From Scytalidium lignicola (Eukaryota > Ascomycota > Leotiomycetes), in NCBI GenBank assembly GCA_002812745.2, contig NCSJ02000353.1, forward strand, positions 1 through 42,417: DNA of 42,417 bases. The letters run 5' to 3'. Below, piece by piece: positions 23,299-32,692 of this stretch. The notes under the pieces were generated by a model. It had not been told where the DNA came from. It saw only the letters and a program-made list of their open reading frames with translations, and searched no databases. The position numbers and the translations under genes are program-made. How positions within the stretch are numbered: position 1 is the stretch's first letter; each line of letters starts with the position of its first letter.

Positions 23299-24809
23299 AT
23301 GCCTGCCCAGCGTTTCCCAGCCGATCCTGTCGATCCTGTGCTTTTGGCCCAGCCACTGGTCTTTGAGCATTCAAAAAAANGTGGCCAAAAATCGGCTCAT
23401 GAAGAGTGCGATGACAGAAGGCTTAGCTACTTGGAGCCCAAAGGATATAGAAAAAAGAGGTATTCCAACTTCAGAGACAATCGAACTTTATAGACGGTAA
23501 GTCACGGTTGGAGCTCTCCATTATATTGGATAGGACCACTCATAGAAGTGGAATATCTAGATGGGGTGAGGGTACCAATAGCTTCGGCTTAATCATGACC
23601 GGCAACATCGACGTTGAATACGATCAGCTTGATGCAATTGGTGATATGATTATTACCCTCAAAGACCCCCTCTACGGACCCAGATTTGAGGCTTTCCAGA
23701 CGCTTGCTGCAGGTGCTAAAGCTAACGGATCGCTTTTTCTCGGACAAGTGTCTCATCCGGGACGACAACTATTGGAGCGTGTCCGTAAATACACCATCTC
23801 TGCGAGTGATATTCGACTAGGTAAGCATATCATTCTAGGGTCCTTAATCCCCCAGCTACGGTACTTACACCGATTTTACTATATAGCACCCAAGGAAGGA
23901 GGTCCATTCGGGCCAATGGAGTATTCTATTCCTCGACCAGCAACCCAAGCAGACATTAATCATGTTGTCGCCAGCTTTGCCTATGCAGCAGAATATCTTA
24001 GCGCTGCTGGTTTCGATGGGATTGAACTCCACGCAGCTCACGGATATCTTCTAGCCCAATTCCTTTCACCCGTTTCTAACAAGCGAACTGATGGTTATGG
24101 AGGCTCCCTACGAAACCGAATGCGAATTATTGTTGAAATTGCAGATGCTATCCGTGCAAACCTAAGGGTTCCAAAAGACTTCATTCTTGCGGCAAAAATC
24201 AACAGCGTGGAGTTTCAAGAAGGTGGGTTCTCTCCTCAAGAGGCCGGTGAGCTATGTCACATACTACAGGATGAGGTCAATTTTGACTTTATCGAATTGA
24301 GTGGTGGAAACTGGGAATCATTTGGTATGACATGGGAACGTGAGAGTACAAAGAAGCGTGAGGCTTTCTTTCTGGAGTTCGCTGAGCTAGTAATGCCCGC
24401 CTTTGGCCCAACACCAAGAAAGACGAAAGCCTACCTCACCGGTGGGCTGAGATCGGTATCGGCAATGACTAAAGTGTTGGAGATTATGGATGGGGTTGGA
24501 CTCGCGAGGCCCTCGGCTCAAGAGCCACGTATTGCGAACGATATCCTTGAGGGGCGGGTGACCAGCGCTATTAAACCAGTCAAGCTTGTAGAAGATATCG
24601 GTATGGGACTACGGTTAGCGGGAACGCAGTTGAAGCAGATTGGAAAGGGAGAAGAACCATTTAATGCGAGTGATGAGACAGAAGTTCAATACTATCTGAA
24701 AGATATGGATATATGGTATCAAAAGCTACTTGCCGATGAGAACAAGTTAGAACATCATGGTTACATCAACCTCACTACTAAGCAACGTGTTTATGGAGAG
24801 GCATATTAA
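23299..24809 (+). CDS. NADH:flavin oxidoreductase, OYE superfamily (YqjM-like group)
   Basis: Predicted 459-residue FMN enzyme from three exons: 23299-23496, 23561-23820 and 23887-24809. Introns are GTAAGT...TCTAG (64 bp) and GTAAGC...TATAG (66 bp, read-through frame). The ambiguous n at 23390 after seven A's breaks the frame. Omitting it gives continuous HSKKVAKNRLMKSAMTEGLA, and all exon phases then close. The active site is intact: SAMTEGLA (36-43), GQVSHPGRQ (127-135) and ELHAAHGYLLAQF (199-211) with the His201/His204 pair and Tyr206. GGSLRNRMR and the FMN-phosphate region TGGLRS follow. It is longer at the C-terminus than bacterial YqjM, as is usual for fungal members. It probably reduces activated C=C bonds using NAD(P)H. 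It lies divergent from the adjacent regulator and near the altered OYE. Confidence 0.85.
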
Positions 24810-25929
24810 TGTATTCATAGGCAGTAGGCAACAGGAATAGCCAGCTGAAGTATAGATCAATAAAATTTACATCCATCATATTCAAATCCACATATAGTTT
24901 ATTCTTGTTATGATGAAAAAAAAANTTCAAGCACGAGAATACTTTAATTATTAGTTTAAAACAAGTATTATTTTGGATTTTACAATAATTCTTAATGGAT
25001 AAATCAATAAATCTAAGGGTGTTGACCTCTCTAGAATTATGTACTAATACTGACAATCAGGCTGTCACTTTAAGCTCAATAAAACTAGTAGACTTAATGT
25101 TGATTTTCTGCTAGCAGTAAGGCTTAAGATACAAGTGCATTCATAGTAGCAGGATGAAAAATATTTCGGATGACGTTTCAGGGTTATGCTACAATGCGTA
25201 TTAACTTAACCTACGTGATTATTCACGGGCAGTACATAAGGCTTTACGAGACGCAGAACTTATGTCATGGAACAATTAAGAATAGTCGAGTTTTAAAGGC
25301 TTTGAAATGAGCACTGACAATCTTTATAGAGATTAAAAACATATAAATTACTGCTTACAAATTAAAATCTAAAGCGAACTTCAAAGCGGATAAGCTAACA
25401 ACTTTGTACGGAGGTTATAAGTTGACGAATAAAATGAAAGCAGAGAAACTTCTCATACGCTAATTACTTTAAGCTAAATTTAAGTATCATGCAAGTTCAA
25501 GATCCTTGACAACCCTTTTCGGACTAGTCACACTTAAGTCTCCACCATCTGCAATATCTACACAATTTCATGGTTTTGAAGAAGATTGAGCAATGTAGTC
25601 ATACGACATGTAATTCAGAATTATCCATCGTAATTAGTCATTTCTGCGTCATTTTTATGGACTACAGTTGTTACAATTAGAAATCAACGACGTTAAAGCA
25701 TGATACCCCTGTCATCAACCAATCAACATCAACCTGAAAGTTAATATATATGTTCCGGCGCGTGGGTCAATCTGGCTTGTTGTTATCTGACTAGTATACA
25801 GCTTAATATCTTATGTTTGCTTACAGGCTAGAATATATATAAGAGAAAGCGCCACACTATCTCTATAGAACCAAATTCTCATAGTATTTTCAAATATTTT
25901 AGTGAAATTCAACATTTCTGTCAACTACA
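24810..25929. other. Intergenic region between the second OYE gene and the PEP-mutase-like stub
   Basis: No gene is seen. TATATATAA at about 25832-25840, roughly 90 bp before the ATG of the stub, looks like a preserved TATA box. Confidence 0.4.
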
Positions 25930-26112
25930 ATGATTGTTACCAAGAGCACCCTTGCAAAGTCCTTCAAGGCTCTTCATAAACCAGGTTCCCCGATCGTTCT
26001 AGCTAACGTTTACGAAGCCCTATCTGCAAGAGCAGTAGCCTTTATACCACAAACAAAAGCTGTAGCTACTTTAATAGAAACTCACTACGCTCGCTTCAAT
26101 AGTAGAGTTTAG
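25930..26112 (+). pseudogene. 5' stub of an isocitrate lyase/PEP-mutase family gene
   Basis: The first about 46 codons match the start of fungal proteins of the PEP mutase/isocitrate lyase superfamily (oxaloacetate-hydrolase-like group): KSFKALHKPGSPIVLANVYE, then ALSARAVA and TKAVAT. Normal members continue for about 250 residues with Asp/Glu metal ligands and a KKxCG-type loop. Here the similarity stops after codon 46, an unrelated tail leads to a stop at 26112, and no further family sequence is found before the next gene. The promoter and start appear undamaged, so a short peptide might still be transcribed. Deletion of the rest is the likely history. Confidence 0.7.
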
Positions 26113-26482
26113 ACTCTTGAATTAAAAATTTTAAGTCGCTGTTTTATATACCTTTGACTACTCGTTTAAAGTGTTACACGTGTTTGCTTAAACCTACCTC
26201 CGCATTAGTGGGCTATTCGCTGAAGGATGACAACCGGATTAGGCTTAGCTCAGGGGACCATCGCGTTCGACCTACCTCCGTAAGAATACTTAACTCTATC
26301 TTGATTACATACTACCGTATATTCTAACATTAGAATTAAGACAGCACATTTGAAATAGGAGGTAACAAGAGGAGGGAGGCACCTGAATTCACCATTTCCT
26401 ATTGAACCATAGCCATCTCTCTTTACCTCCCATTGTCCAGCGCTAAGGCACTTCACTTCTTTTCGGCCCTCAATCAGTTGCT

Positions 26483-28215
26483 ATGCCAAAAGTTGCAAAG
26501 GGAAGACGACAACGAGCATACCATCCCAAGACCAGGACAGGGTGCCTTACTTGTAAAAGTAAGTCTTATACACTTAGATCATAGATCGATATTCGACTAC
26601 TGACACTAACTGATTCTACAGAACGACGAATCAAATGCGATGAGGTCAGGCCAGCTTGTCTCAGATGCACATCTAGTGGCCGTGTCTGTGATAACTCCTA
26701 CTATGTTCAGCCCCCGTGCTCAATGCGGTCCGACATGGTCTCAGTCGTGGCAGGACCATCCTTTGACCTTCACGTTCATGTCTCTCCAGAATCAAGGCGG
26801 TCATTCGTATTCTTCATGCAGCGGACATGTCCCCAACAAGCCGGCTTTTTCGGTTCTGATTTCTGGGAAAGGCTAGTCCTTCAAACAGCATATCATGAAC
26901 CGGCTATACATTATGCTATTGTTGCTATAGGGTCCCTCCATGAGCTTCTAGAACGTCGGACCGTGATAAAAGATGCTGACAAAGTCTTCGCGTTCGAGCA
27001 ATACAGTCTCGCAATGAGAGACCTACTTCTTCCTATTACGCAGACTGGAGAGCGAGGCGTCGATGTATGCCTTATCGCGTGTATTCTTTTCACTTGCTTT
27101 GAGGTATGGATGAGTCGATTTTATACATAGTCATAATATCTCGCTACCTATTTGTACATGCTAATTTTCACAGAGCATACAAGGGCACCATGCGTTGGCA
27201 GGAGCCCACATCCGAAGTGGTGCAAAGCTCCTGCGTGAAATCTCATATCACCAGAGTAAAGGAATAACCCAACACCAAGTCCTTGGGTCAAAACGTGATA
27301 GGGATTGCTATGTTTCACTAGACGCCATTTCTAGGATGTATGCACGAATGTGCCCAGATATAAACTTGGTATAGGGATATCTCCTCCTACCTTTCCCACC
27401 TCTCTTTTCTTACATAGCTAATGCATGTAGTGTAGATAAATGGATCCAACAAGTTCGAGCTTCGTGAGCGTTTATGCTCCGATACGACGTCTGACGATGT
27501 CCCTCTGACGTTCGATAGTGTGGAAGATGCTAAAAACATCTTTGAATATTATCGTGCCCTGTTTATTAGTAGTCAAGCAGCCCCTCAGTCATCATCTAAC
27601 TCAGTCGATTCACCAGCCGTTGCTAAACCAGATACCAGACTTTTTGAAACTCTAATGTCGAAATACTCTCTCGCACTGCAGGCATATATAGAGTCAAAGA
27701 GTCCATATTTTACTCCGATGGAAGACATTGCCATGGCTGTACTACAACTCCATGTTCTGGGTTCTTATCTCTCAATATATATTGAGCTCTCGCCTCCAGA
27801 TAAGAAAGCAAGCTGGGAGGACTTTATGCCTCAGATCAAGAAAATGGTCCAACTCAGCGAGAAAGTCCTCTCTACTACTTCACCTGGCAACAATCGAGGT
27901 CCAAAAACATTTTTCTGCTTAGACATGGGAATTGTGCTTCCTCTTTACACCCTAGGTAGTCAATGTGGAGACCCTACGATCCGTCGAAAAGTGATTGCCC
28001 TTCTTCGTTTAACATCGCGTCAAGAGGCTTTCTGGAATAGCTTTCTCGTTGCGGAAGCCATCGAGAGGATTATGGAAGCTGAAGAAAATGTTTTGGGAGG
28101 AAGGAATGAGTGCACTGATGGCCCGGATCAGGTGAGGCTGGTGAGCATTGAGCCTTTCCTCGGACTAGACGGGAATGGAGGTTGGTTGCGACATATACTA
28201 CGAGGAGAACTGTAA
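26483..28215 (+). CDS. Zn2Cys6 (Gal4-type) transcription factor
   Basis: Predicted 510-residue nuclear regulator from four exons: 26483-26558, 26622-27103, 27174-27368 and 27436-28215, with introns of 63, 70 and 67 bp and correct phases. The binuclear zinc cluster is split by intron 1 and is complete: C21-x2-C24-x6-C31-x6-C38-x2-C41-x6-C48, with the basic run KKRRIKC. After it, SFVFFMQRTCPQQAGFF and HYAIVAIGSLHELLE match the fungal-specific regulatory region that follows the cluster in this subgroup. The last exon includes conserved helices (YYRALF; MAVLQLHVLGSYLS). It ends in the C-terminal region without truncation. It probably controls neighbouring metabolic genes, such as the downstream esterase, but no target is proven. 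Confidence 0.88.
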
Positions 28216-28368
28216 GTGCCGATTCTCAGATCAAAGTGGCTGAAAATATCTTTGTCGGCTAGACGTAATGATCTCCCAACGAGAATACCATTATTTATGA
28301 AGCATCATTTATGGTCAAATATTCGCAAATCTTCTTCCTCGGACTCCATATCGCTTAAGCTTCTCAGG

Positions 28369-28490
28369 CCAAAGTTATATACAGGGATACTGTCCACTTA
28401 AAATCCTCTATTGTCTTAAAACGTAGGTAATTTGTAAGGCAAAGATGTTAAAAGTGGTTCAAAATGGCTCATGGCGTCCGAAGGGATAGA
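28369..28490 (+). repeat. Dispersed repeat, copy 2
   Basis: Collinear with 22184-22311, with blocks CCAAAGTTATATACA, GTCCACTTAAAATC, GTAAGGCAA, TTAAAAGTGG and GCGTCCGAAGGGATAG. It is more diverged than a recent duplication would be. Confidence 0.6.
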
Positions 28491-28531
28491 GTGATACGGC
28501 TTGGAAATTAGCCAGGTGGCGTGTATGACCT

Positions 28532-28619
28532 GCTCGTAAGGACCCTGTCGTTTTTAGTAGCTCGTACGGACCCTGTCGTGTTATTCGTAGCTCGTATGGA
28601 CCCTGTTCCTCTTTCGCTA
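28532..28619 (+). repeat. Three-copy tandem repeat (28-30 bp units)
   Basis: Units start GCTCGTA(A/C/T)GGACCCTGT at 28532, 28560 and 28590, and each ends in an AGTA, CGTA or GCTA step. They lie about 300 bp upstream of the esterase ATG. A regulatory role is possible but unproven. Confidence 0.85.
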
Positions 28620-28915
28620 GCGGCTCTGCCTGGACAGAGCGACTGTCGACCTGCAAATTCCGCACAATCCGAACGAGCTCCTGGTCTGTAGTATAATTTT
28701 CCCTATACTGTAGAATCAGTAGGCAGGGGTGCGGTTTCCTAGTAGTAGTGATAACAGACCGGGAGAATGGCGTCCGTAACAGCTACTTACAACCTTTAAA
28801 ATCTCAAGCATTCCCCCTTTGCCTTTTCGCATCTTCATCTACTATTCTTAATTATTATACTGTGTCTTTCTCTCATCTAATTTCTGTCATTCGTCAAATC
28901 ATCTATCGTTGCATA

Positions 28916-30584
28916 ATGAAATTCTTCGCTGTCGTTACAACTTTGTCTCTCCCTTTGGCTTGGGCAGCCCCCCACTTTCACCACAAACTAAGCCATTTTA
29001 CAGTTGGTCAGATTGTTGAGACCAGCAGTGGATCTGTCGCTGGCCGTCCAGCAGCAACTGATCCTGAGGTATCAGAATACCTCGGGATCCCCTATGCAAA
29101 ACCTCCCATTGGAGATCTTAGATTCGCGGCACCTTTGAAATACGCTGGGTTTTCCAGGCTCAATGCCTCCACCTTCGTGAGTTCACCATATGAACTCCTA
29201 ACTTATATTAGCTGATGTCTTAGGGAAACTCATGCCCTCTCAAACCATCCTCGGGGACTGCTCCCACACCTGCTGAAATTGCAGCTTCAAATATCACCGA
29301 GGTTGGACTTGAACTTATTACTACCATCTCCAGCCCGGAGGTAGTGTATAGCGAGGATTGCCTTTACTTAAATGTTTGGTCAAGGCCTCAATCAGGAGAG
29401 CCTCAGAAGGCCGTAATGGTATTCATCCACGGAGGTGGATTTACTAGCGGAACTTCATCAATACCTATCTTCAATGGTGCTGCTCTTGCACACCGGGAAG
29501 ATGTCATCGTTGTCAATTTCAAGTAAGTAGATCCAATTTAAAGGAATAATATACTAACCATTACGGTAGCTATCGATTGTCCATTCTTGGTTGGCCAGGC
29601 AATCCCACGACCCAGAACAACGTGGCCTTGTTAGATCAACGTCTTGCCATGGAATGGATTCGTGACAACATTTCAAACTTTGGTGGAGATCCCACAAGAA
29701 TCACATTATTTGGTCAATCAGCGGGTGCTGCATCGACAGACTTCTATTCTTATGCCTGGAGTTCGGACCCAATCGCTGCTGGTATTATACTAGAATCAGG
29801 AACAACAGGATTATACCCAGCCAACTCCGAAAGCGTTTCAGCAGCAGCCTGGTATAATATTAGTGTGGCTCTCGGTTGTGGAGATGCTTCGACAAACTCT
29901 ACAACGCTCTTGGCATGTATGCGTAACGTGGAAGTTGACTCCCTCCTGGGTGCCATTCCCCAAACCGGCGTTAATGCTTTACTGAGTGCCTTCGGACCTA
30001 CAGTAGACAATACTCTCATCTTCTCCAACTATTCCCAGCAAACACCTGCGAGTATTCCACTTTTAGCTGGGAACAATGACTACGAATCAGGACTCTTCCG
30101 TACCGAGTTTGCCCTATCGGGAGAAACACTTCCAGACTCGGTCTGGGATGCATATGACCTCGCAGGCTTCAACTGTCCTGCTGGAATCCGCGCAAACGCT
30201 AGCCTAGCAGTTAAAAATCCCACCTGGAGATATCGATACTTCAGCGTATTCCCAAATATTAACATTAGTGCGGAAGGAGGAGCGTGGCACGGGGCCGAGC
30301 TACAATTGCTCTTCGGAACTACATACTTGACTGGAAATGACACCGCGGAGGAAATTGACTTCGAGAAATACCTTCAAGGAGCGTGGACTGCTTTTGCAAA
30401 AGATCCTGTTAATGGCTTGAAGACTTATGAAAGCGGGTGGCCTTTATATAACCCGGCTAAGAAGACTCTGATTCGTCTTGGCTACGGTAACGCTGTCGGT
30501 ACAAACCTTGCTTCTCCGATACTATATGATGCGTCATGTGCTAATGCAAGCCTGTCAAATCTGATAACCAGCATTTTTGGATAG
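28916..30584 (+). CDS. Secreted type-B carboxylesterase/lipase
   Basis: Predicted 524-residue alpha/beta-hydrolase from three exons: 28916-29176, 29224-29522 and 29570-30584. Introns are GTGAGT...CTTAG and GTAAGT...GGTAG, both 47 bp. A clear signal peptide (MKFFAVVTTLSLPLAWAAP) indicates secretion. Family marks are YLGIPYAKPPIGDLRF near the N-terminus, SEDCLYLNVW (type-B signature 2), IHGGGF (oxyanion hole) and FGQSAGA with nucleophile Ser237. The likely triad partners are Glu359 in DYESGLF and His427 in AWHGAEL. Signature 1 normally has Glu before the Ser; here it is Gln236, a known but less common variant. Several N-x-S/T sites fit a glycoprotein. It hydrolyses carboxylic esters, substrate unknown. 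No defects are seen. Confidence 0.93.
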
Positions 30585-30929
30585 TTAACTATTATTTTCA
30601 ATGCATATTTATAACTCATTTACTGAATGGAGGAGAAGATTTTCCTTTAACCAGATAGCTTTAGAACTATACTCAGATTTATGATGTGCTCATTATAAAT
30701 CGTTCACTGCTTTAAAAGTTATATAACTTAACAAAATATATTCTGTAAAGACTTAAAAAATACATAGATAAATAAAGTGTTAGTTAAGAGATTACATCTT
30801 CAAATATGATTAAACATAGTGTACGAAAAAATCTTGATGTAAGAACACTTTTTAACTTGAATAACAAGAAATTATTAGTTTTAATTCAACATTATTATAA
30901 TAAATATTTGCTTAACGTTGTTATAAATA
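30585..30929. other. Transition from gene island to AT-rich flank
   Basis: Contains the 3' flank of the esterase. Composition becomes strongly AT-rich after about 30700. No gene is seen. Confidence 0.4.
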
Positions 30930-31125
30930 TTACTGTTAACAGAATAATAATTATATACGTATAATATTCATGTACTCTTATAAGTTAGTCTTGATTAAGT
31001 AATAATAGTAAGTAAAACTTTTATAACTTTACTGTTTACTTTTTTTACTTTTTNAATTGTATACAAACTATAGAATAGTATAATAAATATATTATAAGTA
31101 AATTAACATTGATTAATTTATACAT
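30930..31125 (+). repeat. AT-rich LTR-like repeat, copy A
   Basis: About 180 bp (AACAGAATAATAATTATATACGT... through GTTAGTCTTGATTAAGTAATAA...ATAACTTTACT) align with 32275-32475, and the core also aligns with 3079-3245. Probably a degraded LTR or solo-LTR fragment. Confidence 0.55.
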
Positions 31126-31195
31126 ACAGATTAAAAGATTATCATTTAATTAGTAAAACATTTAATAATGGTATAAAATCCTTAATTACTAATAT

Positions 31196-31525
31196 TAGAC
31201 TGGCTGGACCGTTGCATTGGACAGTGGTCCGGTCCGGACGAGACCGTAATTTACGGTCCACGGTCCGCAAAAAATTAAGCGAGACCGTAATTCGCTAATA
31301 TTACTTAAATAAGACAAAAATATACTAAATATAGTAACATTTTAGACTACATGGTCTGAGCACAGTCTGAGTACAGTCTGACATTAATATATAGTCCTCA
31401 TTTTTTAAGCTAGACCGGATTGTAGTCTCACGGTCTGGTCTCAAAATTTTAGTACGGTCTACGGTCTGAGCACGGTCCCCACAAAACCCACGGTCTGGTC
31501 CGGTCTGGACCGATCGGCCAGTCTA
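31196..31525. mobile_element. hAT-type MITE (330 bp) with a perfect 8-bp target duplication
   Basis: The ends are inverted TAGACTGGC...GCCAGTCTA. Directly outside lie identical octamers ACTAATAT at 31188-31195 and 31526-31533. 8-bp duplications are diagnostic of the hAT superfamily. Subterminal regions are packed with variants of GGTCCGGTC and ACGGTCTG(G/A), as in hAT transposase-binding subterminal repeats. No coding capacity. Its GC-rich ends stand out sharply from the surrounding RIP-degraded DNA. Confidence 0.88.
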
Positions 31526-31533
31526 ACTAATAT

Positions 31534-32274
31534 ATAATATAAGCTTAATCATTTTATAAGTTTATTTGTAGAACAAGTTGATTAAAGTCTTATAAAGTAG
31601 TAAAGTATATTGTAAAGTTGTAACTTAAGTTGAATATAAGGTTTTTAACTAAAGTTTAAAAAGCATATTCTTATATAAACAATTATAATTCTCAGGTTTA
31701 ACTAGTTTAACCTAGTATAACTTTATACTTTTATACTAGTATATACCTTTTATATAAGTTATATAACTTAACCTTCTTATTAATTACTAAATCCTTATAA
31801 GCTGTTATCTAATACTTATTAGACTATGATAATAAGATTTATAATACTATTTCCTTTTTATTTTAACATTATCTTAATACTTAACTAATAACATTGAACA
31901 ATCTTCTATTATTTGTTAATTATACTTCTTTTATTTTATTATACTACTTACTTACTTCTATTACTAATAATATATAAAATAAGTTAATAACATTAAAACA
32001 TTTAATTTTATAATAACTATTCATTATTGTTTTTATAAGTTTAACAATAAAAACTACATTCAATCTTGTAAATTTTTGAAATATTCAGAGTATACTTACA
32101 AAAGTTACTATTATAAGAATTTTAAACTTAGTATTAATAAGATAAATTATTATTTTCAAGAAAAANGAACAATTATTTACTAAAAAGGAAATTACTTTAA
32201 TTAAACTTCTAAAATTAGAAAAACAATAAAAANCAATTAAAAANGTTATAGTATACAACTATTTTTAAAGTAAT
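31534..32274. other. AT-rich degraded repeat DNA
   Basis: No gene is seen. Bases about 31600-31690 carry a fragment related to the LTR at 2172-2513 (shared TAACTTAAGTTGAATATAAGG core). Confidence 0.4.
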
Positions 32275-32475
32275 TCTAATATTAATAGAATAATAGTTAT
32301 GTACACATAATATTTATATACCCTTATAAGTTAGTCTTAATTAGGTAATAAGAACAAGTAAAGCTCTTATAACTTTACTCTTTTACCTTTAATCGTATAA
32401 GAACCATAGAATAACACAATAGTATATTATGTATATTATATACTATACTATATATTATAAGTAAACTGACAAAAA
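32275..32475 (+). repeat. AT-rich LTR-like repeat, copy B
   Basis: Direct repeat of 30930-31125, sharing GTTAGTCTTAATTAGGTAATAAGAA and the ATAACTTTACTCTTTTAC segment. Confidence 0.55.
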
Positions 32476-32692
32476 CTTTTAAATTAAATTATAATTAACA
32501 TTAAAAAGAACTTTGTTAATAAAGAATTTTAATAAAGTATTATAATTATAAGAATAACCTTAAAAGCTATTTTAATAAAAGTTTATAATTTAATTAACTA
32601 TATTAAATAATATTATGTACTTGTATAATTGTAATATACTTTGTATACTTGTTAATAGAATATCTGGATATTTACCTCATATAAATATTATA

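Larger units (their letters stand above)
28216..28915. other. Intergenic region upstream of the carboxylesterase
   Basis: It contains the second dispersed-repeat copy and a three-copy tandem repeat (listed separately), then a pyrimidine-rich stretch at 28800-28900 that is probably the core promoter and 5' UTR. No gene is supported. Confidence 0.4.

Noticed and set aside
24778..25056. 92-codon minus-strand ORF downstream of the second OYE gene
   Set aside because: AT-rich, crosses an n and overlaps the OYE 3' end; no motif.
29750..30343. Two minus-strand ORFs of 92 and 87 codons
   Set aside because: Antisense shadows of the carboxylesterase exon 3, without any motif.
6850..30600. A polyketide synthase, NRPS, terpene cyclase or prenyltransferase core gene
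   Set aside because: No KS/AT, A/C, DDxxD-type or aromatic prenyltransferase motif was seen in any frame; the cluster call therefore stays an inference.
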